Positions 1-13,400 of a stretch of DNA of 64,000 nucleotides are shown one piece after another. The stretch is from positions 150,793,365-150,857,364 of the forward strand of contig CP136068.1 of assembly GCA_032622095.1 (NCBI GenBank), written 5' to 3'. This DNA is from Siphonodentalium dalli. Taxonomy: Eukaryota > Mollusca > Scaphopoda > Gadilida > Siphonodentaliidae. The notes under the pieces were generated by a model. That model made no database searches. It was not told the origin of the DNA and worked only from the letters and a program-made list of their open reading frames with translations. Position 1 is the stretch's first letter; each line of letters starts with the position of its first letter. Both the position numbers and the translations under genes were made by a program.

Positions 1-480
1 TTAATACTGTCGCATACGTGGACACGGTGACGTTCGATCACATCATTATGAATGCACCAACGTCCTTTGTAAATTAATTATATATAAAAATGTCAGTCCC
101 TTTTGTTGAACAAGTAACATTAATTCAACTAGATAATCGCTGGCTGTCGATTAATACAAGGCTTTCCCGTCAGAGACTTACAGCAGAACAATAGCCTTTC
201 TCTCCGAGCTCCGTTCACCTTCAATAGTTTCATATAGAGTATGTTTTCCCATTTGGTCATCCTTCTGGACAAGGTTATATATATACTGTGGTATCCGATG
301 TCCAATATGCGAACGTTCTGTAATTTTTTTTTTTAGTATTTTCTCATTATTTTTAACACATGCATATGGTGTAGTAAACTATGACCATGAAATAAAGCAT
401 GCACTCTCTTGTTATGACACGATCACACATTTCCGCCAGATTTCTATTCCATTCCATTTAGCAAGGTTCTAAAATTTAAA
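1..480. repeat. Direct repeat copy 1 (partner at 4577-5115)
   Basis: The first ~410 bases match 4577-4951 almost base for base (shared 'ATACGTGGACACGG', 'GAATGCACCAACGTCC', 'AATAAAGCATGCACTCTC'). After a ~110-base insertion in the second copy the match resumes ('TTTCTATTCCATT'). The copy starts at or before the window edge. The pair brackets a decayed minus-strand gene. I do not recognise the family, and terminal LTR signals cannot be judged because the left end is cut off. Confidence 0.8.
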
Positions 481-786
481 TCCGAACAAATTGGACTGAT
501 GCGCTCGTTGATTTTTAAAATCAAGTGATACGACATGCATTGTTTCAAACTTTTCTTTCGCCAGGACACAGGTTGTCTCGCAGATATTTGCAGACACATG
601 CACGGGCGTGTGACGACGAATATTAATTATAGAACATAGAGTGTATAGTATCTATCGACCAGCCACCGCTGCTCTGAGTAGATAACAATATCGCCCCGAA
701 CTGCAGTGCATTTCTTATGATATCGTTGACTACGAAAAACGTTCAATTGTATGCGTTTTCAAACATATTCAAACTTGCCTCACCAT
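481..786. other. Unannotated stretch
   Basis: I see no coding signal, RNA gene or clear repeat here. Confidence 0.5.
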
Positions 787-1392
787 CTAACCGGAACTGC
801 ATCTGTTCAATGCTGGATCCCATGAATTGGCAGAATTCGTCGGTCGTCCGAGTACCATGTCCAGCGCGTCTGTCTTTGAGACTTCTGAGAAGAACGTTTC
901 GCCCATCGTCGAACGGAATGCTCTCACGTGCGAAAGAGCATAGACGGCAGTCTTGGCGTCAATGCTCGCCAACATTGCCTCCCACAGTTGAATAGGCCAT
1001 CCACGGACATTGGTCGTTGTTGGTGGAAACACCCCGAAGTTTACTCCCCGAAGTAGACGAGATCGAAGGCAATGTCTCATCGTGTATCGGTCATGTGCAC
1101 TTATTCCTGGTTCATCTTCAGCTCACCACCAATCCCGGATACCATGGCAGACATCGGCGGCGTGAATATACCCTTTTTGTCGCATTGTCTGCTTAACCAT
1201 GAGGCTGAAGAATGTGGCGGCCATGGGCACGGACATGGGACCCACTATGTCTTGTACCATAATGAATGTGAGTTTGGTCGATCTGGATAGTGCAATCTGT
1301 AACAAGGGTTCATTTGTTAGACCTTCTATTCCTCCACTGCAAATTTTGCGTTTTGTGCTGATGAGAAGATGAGAGAAATCATTGCACTTCAT
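787..1392 (-). pseudogene. Decayed multi-copy gene, in-frame stop
   Basis: Two minus-strand open stretches (1123-1392 and 787-1080) lie in the same frame and are separated only by a TGA at about 1123-1125. Read through, the protein has a continuous soluble-protein look: a hydrophobic stretch around 'MAATFFSLMVKQTMRQKGY', then 'GIRDWW', the stop, then 'DEPGISAHDRYTMRHCL', 'GVNFGVFPPTT' and an aromatic/acidic tail. The pattern (DWW, GVNF..FPP, later TFFSE) resembles an uncharacterised multi-copy family I associate with mobile-element-rich invertebrate genomes; that is from memory, not a search. It is flanked by a direct repeat pair, so it may have been carried by an element. The nonsense codon and the missing ends argue for a pseudogene. 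Confidence 0.5.
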
Positions 1393-1882
1393 CTCCGGCT
1401 GTTGTCATTCTTCACTGTATTCAGGTATATAGAACCAATCGCCTTCTAAGCTTGAGTCATTAATGTTGACACTACACTACAATGGAGACGCTGCCTTGAA
1501 ATTTTCAAATTCATATGGCCAGTTATATTCCGCATATGCAATGTTTAATACGGATTTTGGAACCTTTTTGCCGGCAAGTACTGACCAGCTAGACTCTTTG
1601 GATTGCGTACGCATCTGCACCTTGTGACTGTACCGAGGCTGTGAGCATCAAGACTAAGACCTAGACAATCTGCGACGAATTTAAGTTTCTGATCCTTTGT
1701 CGAAGAAGTTTATAACTTTTTTTTTTTTCAATTTCAGGAACTTGAGAATGACCTTAAGATCAACATCTCTGAGTTTCTTCAAATTCGCAACAGAGCTCAG
1801 TATTTCCGCTATGTCGCTAGCAGCTTTAGTTACCCATTTATCTTTACAACCGAGTCAACTTTCAACATTGAGAGAAGACATG

Positions 1883-2308
1883 TCATGTCTTCTTGTGGGA
1901 TGACACATGGCAAAGATACATTCGCTGGTCCGGCCATTGTGTTTGTCGGTTCATCTCACCATATTTTGCTGGCTCTGGAATCTTTATTTTACAATTTTCT
2001 AGTGCTGCTGATATCTGCTCGTCAACAACGATGGTTCGCATTTCACTTTGGTCATCGTCACTAAGTGTTTGTATACGTTCCAGCGGCAGGACATCTAATA
2101 TAGTTAATCTGTTACCTTCCTCGGATTCATCTGTGAGACGTGACTTAGTGTCTTTGGCCTTCAGAGATCCCCAAGCTCGTGTTGTAATTGTAGGCAATCT
2201 CTGTCCGTTAAATTCCTGTATTACTCCTTCGCCATATTTGTACCAGTCGCCCGTGTCTTTATTTAATTTAGAGAAGCTAGCGACGATTTTGATTTTTGTT
2301 TTCTGCAT
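1883..2308 (-). pseudogene. Upstream fragment of the same decayed gene
   Basis: This is an open minus-strand frame of 141 codons starting at ATG 2306-2308. It encodes a charged, soluble sequence ('VASFSKLNKDTGDWYKYGEG', 'GLTSR'-like 'TITTRAWGSLKAKDTKS') with no recognisable domain or transmembrane segment. Codons upstream of 2308 continue in a different frame ('MFQLQEDIWHNAENKN'), which suggests a frameshift. It lies upstream of, and in a different frame from, the 787-1392 fragment. The two could be one broken gene separated by ~490 bases of further decay, but this link is inference. Function unknown. Confidence 0.4.
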
Positions 2309-4019
2309 TGTGCCAGATGTCCTCTTGTAGTTGGAACATGGTCAGTGGGCGATTTGTTTTACTCCTCACATCTATGTTGTGCCACTGCCCATCGAAAGAC
2401 GAACATAGAATATGGATCTGTGCACTTTCACGACAGTATTGCGAAGTGTTAGAAAAAGTATGTGATAATTTTATCTGTTCTGAGCGTTACTGAACTATTA
2501 GGGAGATATGTTTAGCTTTTATATACTGGCATGTTTGTTTTTGCTTGTTTTGACACAATAAAAGATAATTCAATTCATAAAAGTCTTACTCTATGTAATT
2601 AATGACTGAGGGTTTGCTATGCGATGGTGGTACAATGGTAGCCCATATCAATAAAATAAAAACCTACCTGCCTCCTTGTTAAAATTGCGCAAATAATAAA
2701 TTAAAAATAAATATCTTCCTCCCTCATGGTTAAAATTGGCCATAAATAATCAAATTAAATAACTGCATACCTCATCACTTTGAGAAAAAGGTGTGTGAGA
2801 AACAAACACCATATTTTATATGGCCTAAGTGTGTTTTAGGTCTATATTACATTATGCTGACTGGTCGGTCACCGAGGGGACGGTATATCAACCAGTTTAT
2901 ATGTCACATAGACCTAAAATACACACTTATATTTGATAAAACTCACCCAAGGTTCCGACCAGTTGACATATTTTGCATACAATTGTTCTCCAACTTGTTG
3001 ATATTCACTGTTGTGTTTATGGGGTGTACGCTATAATAACAGCTTTCGGCCTCAGAGACGATCTGATCGAAACAGGATTCCTTCTGAGCTTTTCCTGGAT
3101 TCCAGTTGACAATGTTGGTGTTGGAACAGTATATAATTGTGTAAAGTTGAACAGCAAATTTTTTAAATTCAAGGTATAATGTTTAATTCAGACATTCATC
3201 TCTTAAGACTAGGCCCCTGCGAATATTTGATTTTCGTTTTGTTATTCGATTCGACCTCGATAATCGATTCGACTTGGAAATGAATATTTAGTTTGAATAC
3301 TTCAAACGCGAACGTACATTACTTGTATTTAAATTCGCGCAGAAAAATATTTTTTGCAAACCCATTGGTCTGCGAATTATTTAAAACTGAGCGAAAACTA
3401 GTACGACTCATAAGTTTATATAAAACAATATCGAAAATAAGAGGGGCATTTTAGATAGAAAATAAACACTTATAGTTACATATGGCCAACCAATCAATCT
3501 CAACACCATTAATCATATGTACATGTAAAGCAATAAATCATGGTCAGATCTATGATATTGAAATGCTTCTAAGAAATGCACATATTCCAGAATGAATGTG
3601 CACGAAACAACGTCTCCGTATTTACAACCCTGGGATGACACAGTGGTCAAACAGTCTGTTTTACTTCACATAAAATACACGCAACCATGCAAGAGTTTGT
3701 TTTGTAAAGTCAGCAACATATATATATATATATATAGAGATATGTGGTTGTGGTTTACTTCCTTCGAGTTCGATTCCACGATGTCCATAAACTTTTATTT
3801 ATTTATATTTATTAAATATCAGAATGCTTATTTGGACCCTACATGAGCACCCATCTTCACAACAAAATTATTTCGCAGTCTGTGATATACACCATATAAA
3901 ACAGATCCAAGTCTTTGCTTACCCTTTTTCAGGAGATCCTCTACTCCATCTGCTGAGACCATGACTCTTTTGTGTTCTTGTCACACACTTTAAACAACAT
4001 CATGATTGATAAGATCATC
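2309..4019. other. Unannotated stretch with a small palindrome
   Basis: There is no credible gene. An imperfect inverted repeat lies at about 2826-2936: 'AAGTGTGTTTTAGGTCTAT' pairs with 'ATAGACCTAAAATACACACTT', enclosing ~65 bases. A (TA)n run lies at 3718-3737. The rest is AT-rich, of no evident function. Confidence 0.55.
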
Positions 4020-4360
4020 ACATTCTGGGCTAGACGAGGTTCGAACCCCGGCATGGATGAAATTCGGTCCCGATTTTCAAGCTTGATTTGGTTTGAGGGA
4101 CATATCAATGTACCATTCCGATCGACACGTGGTCATTTCGAAAAGAAATCAGAATTTGTTCACGCTCACTGAGTTAAGCAAATATGAAGCAATGAACACT
4201 CGTACTGAGTCCGTGCCTCCATAACTCTGACATATATACGACTGTACCAGTAATCGTATGGTCACATGCAATTTCGGAGGAAATGAATTCACATGTTTCC
4301 AGAATGGCTGGTCAAGAATTTCGAAGGTAGTGGGTTCGAACCCATGTTCTGTTTTAGTCT
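4020..4360. repeat. tRNA-like/SINE-type dispersed repeat
   Basis: Two perfect RNA polymerase III B-box-like cores, 'GGTTCGAACCCC' (about 4040-4051) and 'GGGTTCGAACCC' (about 4331-4342), occur without a convincing full tRNA cloverleaf. The stretch 4090-4260 has a diverged relative at 7676-7815 (shared 'CCGATCGAYACGTGG', then 'ATTTCGA', then 'GTTCA'), which marks it as dispersed repeat. I take these as old tRNA-derived SINE heads rather than functional tRNA genes. Confidence 0.45.
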
Positions 4361-4576
4361 AAAATAAGGGTACACATGGCATATCCCGAACAAGGTTAAA
4401 TTGGCATGGTTCAAAAGGGGATGCATGTGGAAATTGCCAGTTGGATACTACAGTTAGAGGAGACCATCTAGTCACGACAATGAACAAAGAGATGGATATG
4501 TTTTTATAATGACCGATTTTGAAAAGTTTTCAACAATTTTGTTCATTATCTATATTATGTCATAATATAAGACACA

Positions 4577-5115
4577 AATACTGCCACATACGTGGACACG
4601 GCGACGTTCGATCACATCATTATGAATGCACCAACGTCCTTTGTAAATTATTTATAAAAATGCCAGTTAACATTAATTCAACTAGTTAATCGCTGGCTGT
4701 CGAATAATACAGGGCTTTCCCTTCAGACACTTACCGGAGAACAATAGCCTTTCTCACCGAACTCACCTTCAATAGTTTCATGTTTCCCATCTGGTCATCC
4801 TTCTGGACAAGGTTGTATATATACTGTGGTATCCGAAGTTCGATATGCGAACGTTCTGGGAAAAAAATTTGTTTTGAAATATTTTATCATTATTTTTAAC
4901 ACATGCATATGGTGTAAACTATGACATGAAATAAAGCATGCACTCTCTTGTTAACCATTCATAACTTTTCTCAGATAAATACGATTTGGCAACGATAATA
5001 AATAATCATCTACTCGAATGGCAGGTATTTCGAACAGTTCATGGTACATTCACATGATCATCACATATTTCAGCCATATTTCTATTCCATTAAATTTAGT
5101 GATGTTTTAAAGTGG
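4577..5115. repeat. Direct repeat copy 2 (partner at 1-480)
   Basis: Near-identical to the start of the window. It carries a ~110-base insertion around 4955-5055 and a shorter version of the segment near 4650-4670. Same orientation as copy 1. Confidence 0.8.
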
Positions 5116-5399
5116 TGTGAAGCACTACAGAAGGGTGATCAAATAGTAATTGAGAATAATCTTTCTCAAAGGAGTTATTTGTTGCGAACATTATTCCAAA
5201 TTGACGATACACACCGTCATTCTAATATATTAATTAAATGCAATGACTCTCGATGGCGAAATCATATGTCTTAGATTATTGCCGATACTTGCGTCCCGAA
5301 TTTAGATGTAAATATTTACAATTTGGCGTAGTACAGACGATGTTTTCTATGGAGTGGTATGGCCGATTTCTTTTAAAGGTATTTACTTAATTAACAATT

Positions 5400-5560
5400 A
5401 AGAGATAGAGTTATTGCTCTTCCATTGAGAATAAAAGACTGACTGGCAGTACAGACCAGATCAAAATTAAGCACAGAACACATATCGGTACCTTGACAAA
5501 AACATGTTCACAGTTTATTTGACCAGTTAAGTTGATAAGTTGATCTGGGCATTCGAAAAG
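5400..5560. repeat. Dispersed repeat, second copy at 43470-43610
   Basis: Both copies share 'AAGAGATAGAGTTATT', 'GGCAGTACAGACCA', 'ATTAAGCACAGAACACAT' and 'CATGTTCACAGTTTATT' in the same order and orientation, 38 kb apart. No coding content. Family not recognised. Confidence 0.7.
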
Positions 5561-8185
5561 TAACCTGAAAATGGGCTTATGAAATATTTATGGTGTCAAA
5601 CCAAGTGAAGGACCTTTAATATAAACATTTATATTTGATGAAGGTCTCTAGAATGATTGACAGATCATACATACAAAGTCAATCAAGGTATTACACCCGG
5701 GCCCATTACTACCACACAAGCGTTATTCATATCCTTATTATCCTAACCAGTTGTATTTGTTGGCCATGTTTGTCAACGTCTTTGGGTAAACATCATACCT
5801 CTTCTTTTTTGTAACCGCTACATTGGATCCTCGTTCCGGATTCACACCAACTAGTAATCTGGATCAGAAAACAAATATGACAGTATTATGTTTGATCCTG
5901 CTTTGTGATGGGAAGTATTTGTGTATAAAATAACAGCAGTAATTATAAAATCACACCCTGGTATACCCTATTATCAATTATTTCCCCATCATTTAATCAT
6001 AAGCTGTCAATCCACAGGATACTATAAAACCATTGGTTGTCAAACATTTAGCCATAAAAGTTATTACTCGATAACCTAATATGTATTACTACTTCTGTTG
6101 TTGAAACGACAGCACTCACAGCAGCATCGTGTCCTATGACCACGTCTATATACCCCATGTCTAAATTCACATGAGAACTATTCGATACTTTCTGCGATAT
6201 AACCAGGGTTTCCAATGTTGCATCAAAATTCCTTCAGGTAGATAACAACTCGTCACAGTGCATGATAAATATTTCTGGAATACCTACTCCCATAGTGGAG
6301 TGACAAGTTGACCAGTGGGTGGACACTGTTCACTAGCCAATCAAAGCACCAAATTTATGATGCCACTTGATCAATCGATAATTGATTGTTTGACTGACAG
6401 TGTTCATTTCAATTTCAACGTTGGATTTGTCTTTTTTGTCAGCAATCAAGTTTTACGTTTCTTTTATACTTGTACTTTTTACTTATGGTGGTTCTTCTGT
6501 AACATGACAGATTAAATTAGCAGAAATCAGGGCTGGCGGTCTAGAAAATTCAGGAGGGCTATTAGCCCTCATAGATTTTCATAGAAGGGCTATAGCCCTC
6601 AAGTACCATATTAAATCCAGTATATTTACAGTTGAATTGTTACAAATGACCGCTTTATTTGTCAAAGTAATCCATATTCCATCACCGATTACAAGTTGGC
6701 ATGACTGCGTTCGCAGATTGCTGGTTCCAGCGGTCAAGTCGCTTTGTGTAGATTTTACTGGGTGTTTTCAATTGGGGACATAGAGAATAGTTTCTCAACT
6801 TTAATTTTTGAATAACTATGTACACAAGAATATTCACTTGGAGACATTACGTCATTATATTAAAAGATTGTCAATCGAAGCGAGAAAATGAAATAACACC
6901 AACAATTTTAGTGCTATACCATTTTATCTGATAGGAACTGGAAACGGAACGAAAGGTTGAACTCAATCGAGAGAGTGACATTTGGTTCTCACTATCCACA
7001 AACATATGTTGATTCCGCCATTTGACATTACCATCAGTTGCCAACATCAGTCATGCGCACACTGAACAATATAATTCTTCACGATTTTGATTCTCATAAA
7101 ACAATAAAATAACTAAATAAATTTCCTATTGCAGACAACGGTGCTACGCGCATTATAGAATTTGTCATCAAACTGTTTTGGCTATAACTGCATAACATTA
7201 ATCGAAACAAGAGTTATATCTTAAATAAATTCAGTTATTAACACAAAAGGCAGCAATATAGGCATAATTGTAATTTGTAAATTAATTATTTAAAAGTAAC
7301 TACGTCTGTCATATGACATGTTTGGAAATTATAATTCATGCGCGATTGCGTGGATACTCGCTATAATATGGGATTTATTAAGCATGAAGGCACTCATAAT
7401 CTGAATGTGACTAGTAAATATATGTTGTACACAAGGCACCTACCTAATACATAGATAAGAACTGCACAGTATGTGAATGTGGTGAACATCATCGCACAAA
7501 TTTGTAGTGATTCAATGTTAGAATGAGAGAAATTGTTATAAACAAGGGCTAACAAAATCGGTATTTCGGTCTAAAACAACAAATATCAAACTTAATACTG
7601 TTTAGTATATCAAATTATCAGCACAAAATTCCAATTATTTTGGTAGGAAATTTCCAACTAATGTTGTCTCAGGCATGAAATGTCCCAGCAATGTGCCATG
7701 CCGATCGATACGTGGCAATTTCGATAATAAATGAGAAATTGTTCAAGCGCATTGAATAAAGCACATTTGAAACAACGAATACTCATACGTGCCCCTCCCC
7801 CATAAATCTTATATACGTTTGGTGAAGTTGGCAACAATGTAAATAGTTTATGTTCATTTCGCCACCCCTTCCCCTAGCTCCCACATTTCTGACTTGAGAC
7901 GTACCACATTTGGGACTCTTTATACCACGACAAGCGATTCCTCGCGTATAACGGAGAAGTATCTACATGTATGATTAAGTGTGTGTGACAATCGCTGAGA
8001 ATGCCCCTCATCGATACACAATTCGTATCAAGGACAGCACGAACACTAGCAATTATTGTTAGTGGCCTCGTTTTTTGGTCAACACCAATGAGGTACTCGC
8101 CGTTATCATTAATCATCGTTGATTGTTGTCAGCCAGCCACGACGGAGAACGAGCTGGCGGGCAGTCGGTACAAATGACAGCTGAC
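5561..8185. other. Unannotated AT-rich stretch
   Basis: I find no supportable gene. A diverged dispersed-repeat copy lies at 7676-7815 (relative of 4090-4260). A short inverted motif at 6560-6600 reads 'AGGGCTATTAGCCCT' followed by 'AGGGCTATAGCCCT'. Confidence 0.5.
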
Positions 8186-8865
8186 TAAACGACCATCGGT
8201 GACTAAGGTAGCAATACACGATTTCATGGCTTGTAGGAGGGCTGAACAATATGATTTTAATCATATACGGGCTATAACTGTCAGTTTAGCCTCTGTTATA
8301 CCTGGGAGTAATGGTTTGATGGCTTAGTTATTTTATAAAGGTACCATAGTATACAAAATGGGATGATATTTGAACACGAAGTATGTTTTTGGAATCTGAT
8401 GTCGGCCAGCTCTGTGTGGTACTCCACCGGAAAACAGCTCGATTTCTCTCCCTTGAAAACAGTCGTCTGCACTTGTAAGAAAAAATTAAAAAATTGCTAC
8501 GATAACTTTTTTTAATTTTTCAATATATCTGACATATATCTCGGGTCTATCAGCCCATAAGGTGATTATAGACTGACATTCGCTCTGTCATGGTTAGCTA
8601 TGCGACCGAAGACGGCCAATTTCGGTCAAAAAATGGCTAAAATGAAGATTTAAAAAAATCAGTCTAAGGGAGATAATTCAACTTGTGATGATGCAATTTT
8701 TTTCCACAAGACAGACGAATTATTCTCTGACCATTTCTGTATCTTGTAACCAAACACTCATGTGCTCATGGTGCAGCAGAAGGTTGTAACACGGTACCCC
8801 GTAAAAATGGTGAAAATGGCCAGAAATCGTGTTTTGCTACCTAAACGACCATCGGTGACTAAACG
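8186..8865. repeat. 18-base tandem repeat split by an insertion
   Basis: The 18-base unit 'TAAACGACCATCGGTGAC' occurs at 8186-8203 and again at 8842-8859, followed by a partial 'TAAACG'. Without the 8207-8841 element the two units would be exactly head to tail. Confidence 0.8.
8207..8841. mobile_element. PIF/Harbinger-type non-autonomous element
   Basis: The 635-base element starts 'GGTAGCAATACACGATTT' and ends with the inverse 'AAATCGTGTTTTGCTACC'. It is flanked by a 3-base TAA duplication (8204-8206 and 8842-8844). A TAA/TTA duplication with GG-starting terminal inverted repeats is the known signature of PIF/Harbinger elements. No transposase frame is present, so it is non-autonomous. The insertion point is the TAA at the junction of an 18-base tandem repeat. 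Confidence 0.8.
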
Positions 8866-9578
8866 TATGAACGTACCCTTAATCGTCAAATTACGTTTCA
8901 ATGACGCATTAATAAGTCTATTATGATAATGAAGTATATAGAACTGACCATGGTCATACTTCAGGATTGGATATCAGTTTCAGCGTCGATTGTATGAGAC
9001 ACCGATTAAATATGTTGTAGCCGGGGAAATATAAAGATCATGGACACCATAACCGTCATCGTCACGCAAAAATCAAATGAGCATATATAATCTGCGAAAA
9101 AGTTTTTATTTGTACTCTTCAGTCGAATCACGACTAAGCGGACAAATATTTAGCGACTAATGATTAAATTTGTTGGGACTAACCGGACAGTAATTTCGAA
9201 GCGGTTACCTCTATATGACTTGGCAATTTGGAATACTGAGACATTCCATGACAAAACTCAATATATCCATTTGTGGAAGGACAGGCGGTTCGATCGGTAC
9301 AATGGTTGGCTGAGATAATTGTTAAAATTTAGATTTTCTGGGATATTTTGTGGAAGAAATCGTCGCGCGGCGATGATTAAATTGCAATTTTTCAGTGATT
9401 GTAAACTCAAGCTAACTCGACTATGGTCGGATTTATAGCTTAACAGTAATTCCGGGTGTTTAATAAATGGCTGTTTTTCAAGAGTTATCTTTCCTGGAAA
9501 TGAGCTAACCTATAATATAACCGTCTGCGCCATTCGGTGAGCGTTTTCTTAGTTGCCATTATTTGTTTGCATACTTAA
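8866..9578. other. Unannotated stretch
   Basis: I see no gene. The segment ends in the TTAA target site (9575-9578) of the next element. Confidence 0.5.
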
Positions 9579-9625
9579 CCCTTTCAGTGCCAGGTGCGAA
9601 TTTTGTATCAACCCATATACCCTGT

Positions 9626-9694
9626 GCCAATGCATTCTCTTATATATGCGAGTCGACCATGGGTCGCCTCGCATATATAAGAGAATGCATTGGC
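9626..9694. repeat. 69-base modular hairpin, copy 1
   Basis: A 27-base arm (begins 'GCCAATGCATTCTCTTATAT') pairs perfectly with the matching arm. A central CGACC-atg-GGTCG stem follows after a T/C mismatch. The same hairpin recurs at 29899-29967, 30070-30138, 39879-39947 and 40027-40095, and in diverged form at 46288-46362, 46391-46458 and about 58523-58575, always inside TTAA-bounded sequence. Confidence 0.9.
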
Positions 9695-10436
9695 CTAACA
9701 TTTTTCATCAGTTGTTATTATTTTTTACAATTTTAATAATGTTTTCTTATATTCTTTAACATACTTATTTTGTAGGTTTAGTGCCAGGGAATCTTACGTT
9801 TTTCATGGGCATCAAAATTATTACTATGAATATTTGGTGATAGTTTTGAGTTATAACATGCCCCTAAGGTTTTATCCAGTTTGTTTTTAAATTTGCTATA
9901 GCATGCTTAAGCATACCCAAAAAAAATTCAACCCGATAACAAAATTTAATTTAATTTTTTTATTTTTTATATTATTTTTAGGGCCGATTTTACAGACCGT
10001 AAATTCGACTCAAACTCAAACTCAAGTGATTTTATTTGATGCTCAGTATACATAAATTACAATATGGTAATGGGGCTCTGTGGAAGCCATGGCTTATGTG
10101 TCAGAGCCCTATAATAATACAATAATTATAATATAGACATAATGTGGGTGCAAGTGCAAGAGGAGAAGAACAGTTGAGAGAGAGAAAGAGGTGTAGGTTG
10201 GGAAGGGGGGTGGTAAATGGTGTGCATAATATGTTGAAGATACGCTCATAAGCAATATAACTATATGTTACTTGATTTCCTGAAACATTATTATTTCAAT
10301 TTAATGAATGTGTAAGGATGTGACTGAGTTACCAGTGGATCTCAGTTGATTTGGGCTAAGAATATGGTGCTTTGTTTGTTTTTTGTCCTTTGATGAATTT
10401 GAATAATATAGAAGGTGATTAACACATATGGGTCAT

Positions 10437-13400
10437 TTATGATACATTATAGCTATTGATAAAGTGATCTTTTAGATATTTGGGGTAGTCAATACATGTT
10501 TCAATGCGTAATTTGCAATCTTCAGGGAGGCTATTCTATAATGCTCGGGCTTTGTTTGAGATTGCATTTTTTGAGGGTTTGGTCCTTTTAAATTCATGAT
10601 ATAGATTACCTTTTGATTTTGAGCGAGTATTATGGCTATGTATATCTGCTAGGTTTGTGAATAATTTTGATAAGGAATCGGGTAGTGCATGTGTATGGTA
10701 GTCATGCAGTATTATAATTAGCTGCATGTTCCCAATGTCATCAAGCATTAGTAGTTTGGCTTGTCTGGAATATGTGGAAATATTACTAGTACCATTTGAG
10801 ATAATTTTTAGGGCATTCTCCTGTAATTTTCTGATTTTAGTAAGATTTGTTTTGGTTGACGAGCTCCAGATTGCATTACAGTAGGTCAGGTAGGGTATAA
10901 TTAACGATAAATACACGGTTTTCAATGTAGCCGTAGGAACAAAGTCACTGATTTTTCTCAGAATTCCAACATTACTGGAGAGTTTAGAGCATATTAAACT
11001 TATGTGTTTGTCCCAAGATAGATTGTCTTCAATAGTGACACCTAAAAATTTAGTATTCGTCACTCTGTTGATGGTCTTGTCATTTATATTAAGTATTGGC
11101 AATACTTCAGGTATTGAACAATTAGTGAAGAGCATATAATTTGTTTTATCAATGTTCAATGACAATTTGTTAGCAGCAAACCACTGACTCATATAGTCCA
11201 TTTCAATGTTAACTCTGTTAAATAGGTTGTGGATATCTTTATCAGAACAAAATGCATTTGTGTCATCAGCAAAAAGAATCAGTTTGACATCTTTACATAC
11301 ACTAGGAAGGTCATTCATGTAGATTAGAAATAGAAGAGGCCCTAAGATCGAGCCTTGTGGAACACCACATGTAATTTCATTGAGTTCTGATATGTGACCA
11401 TCATATTGGACACATTGTTTTCTATGCGTAAGATAATCATGAAACCATTTCAGTGCAACCCCACGACATCCATAATTCTCTAGTTTTTTTTAGCATTATA
11501 CTGTGATTAATTGTATCAAATGCATTAGACAAATCGAGGAACACACCAATTGTGTGCTCACGATTGTCTAAGGCACCAGTTATTTTTTCTATGAGGTCAG
11601 TCAGTGCTAGAATTGTGGAATGATTCTTCCTAAAACCATATTGACTACTATATAAAATCTTATGTTTCTCCAAGTACTTAATTAGTCTGTTATACATAAG
11701 TTTTTCAAGTATTTTATAAAAGATCGGTAGTACAGATACTGGTCTGTAGTTGCCAATTACACTTGGGTCTTTTGCTTTAAAGATTGGTGATACTTTAGCA
11801 AATTTCATTTGTTCTGGGAATACACCCTATGAGAGAGATAAGTTACAGATATATGTCAGAGGTTGAATAAAAAATTCTGCACATTGTTTTAAGGCACCAC
11901 AATTAAATTCATCTAATCCAGCAGCTTTTTTTTGAGTCTATGTTATTTAGTATATTCATTATCTCTAATTCTCCAGCAGGTTCAATATAAAATGAAGATA
12001 ATTTGGGAACTGGGAGAAATTCATTAGGATCTTTAGTTGAGTTTATCTTTGCCGCAAGGTTAGGTCCAATATTAGTGAAGAATTCATTGAATTTTTCTGC
12101 AAATTTTACTTTACCATTTATGTACTTGTTTTCATGTAGAAATTGTTTCACAGTAATATTGTTTTTGTTCTTATTGAGGATTTTTTTCAGTACTGCCCAG
12201 GTTGATTTCATGTTTCCTTGGAAACGCTCAAATTTGTTATGGTAATAGCTTCGTTTCGCCATTCTTATTATAGTGATTAATCTATTTTTATATGCTTTGT
12301 ATCTTTCATTGTTATATTTAGATCTGTTTTGTAAGAAGTTTCTATACAATTTATTCTTTCTCTTGATTGAGTTAACTATTCCTGCTGGTATCCACGGATT
12401 GTTGTTATGAGTCCTAATTTTCTTTCTACGCTTTGGAAAGCTGTGATTGTATGCATCACTCATATAATCAATGAAAGTTTCATAGGATGAATTGCAGTCG
12501 GTACTGTTGTAAATAGTGCCCCAGTCCATAGAGGATATCTTATTGTTGAAGTTTTGAATGTTCTGATTTGAAAATTCACGTTTGTAGATGTACATCTCTT
12601 TATTTGAGCAGTGTTTATTTTCATGCCCAGTTATTATAAGGAATATTGGTAGGTGATCAGATATATCTTCAACAAAAATGCCTGAGTATTTTGGGGAAGA
12701 ATGGTGACAGTTGGTGAATATGTTGTCTATTAGGGTTGCACTGAACTCTGTTATTCGTGTTGGTTTAGTTATCATTGGGAGGAACATAAAAGATTTCAAT
12801 AGATTGGTGAAATCTTTACCTGCATTATTATCAGATCCTAGATTAATATTAAAGTCTCCCAACAAGATACAATCCCGCTTCTCTTTGGTTATTTTCAACA
12901 TTATAGACTCCATTTTCTCCATGAATTTCTCAAGATCTGAATTTGGGGGTCGATATATGCAGCCTACTATTTGTTTTTTCCCTCTATCATTTTCCAGCTC
13001 AATGAAAATGCTTTCAAGAAAGTCATTGTTGATGTTCAAATCAGTACGGATCTTAGTTTTTAGTGAAGAAATTATATAAAGTCCAACTCCTCCTCCCCCT
13101 TTATTTTCTCTGTGACTTTCAATCAGGTTATATCCATTTAGTTTCATGAGGTTCATTGGTGAGTTATTAGATAACCATGTTTCAGTGACACCTATAATGT
13201 CAAAGTTATGTCTGCAATTGTTGAGGAAGGTTGATAATTTATCTATGTTCTTACTTATGGATCTCATATTAAAGTGAATCATAGATGCTGTTATACTATT
13301 GTCGATATGTTTAATTTTTTCATTGAATTCTTCTAATAATAGATAATTTGAGGAATTTGGGTAGTCTAACAAACTCGCATTTTCTTCTGATTCATACTCA

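Noticed and set aside
4020-4360. tRNA genes suggested by GGTTCGAACCC cores
   Set aside because: No matching A box, acceptor stem or anticodon loop at proper spacing; one core lies in a dispersed repeat.
8182-8862. 22-base target duplication of a retroelement
   Set aside because: The 22-base repeats are explained by a pre-existing 18-base tandem plus a 3-base TAA duplication of an element with terminal inverted repeats.
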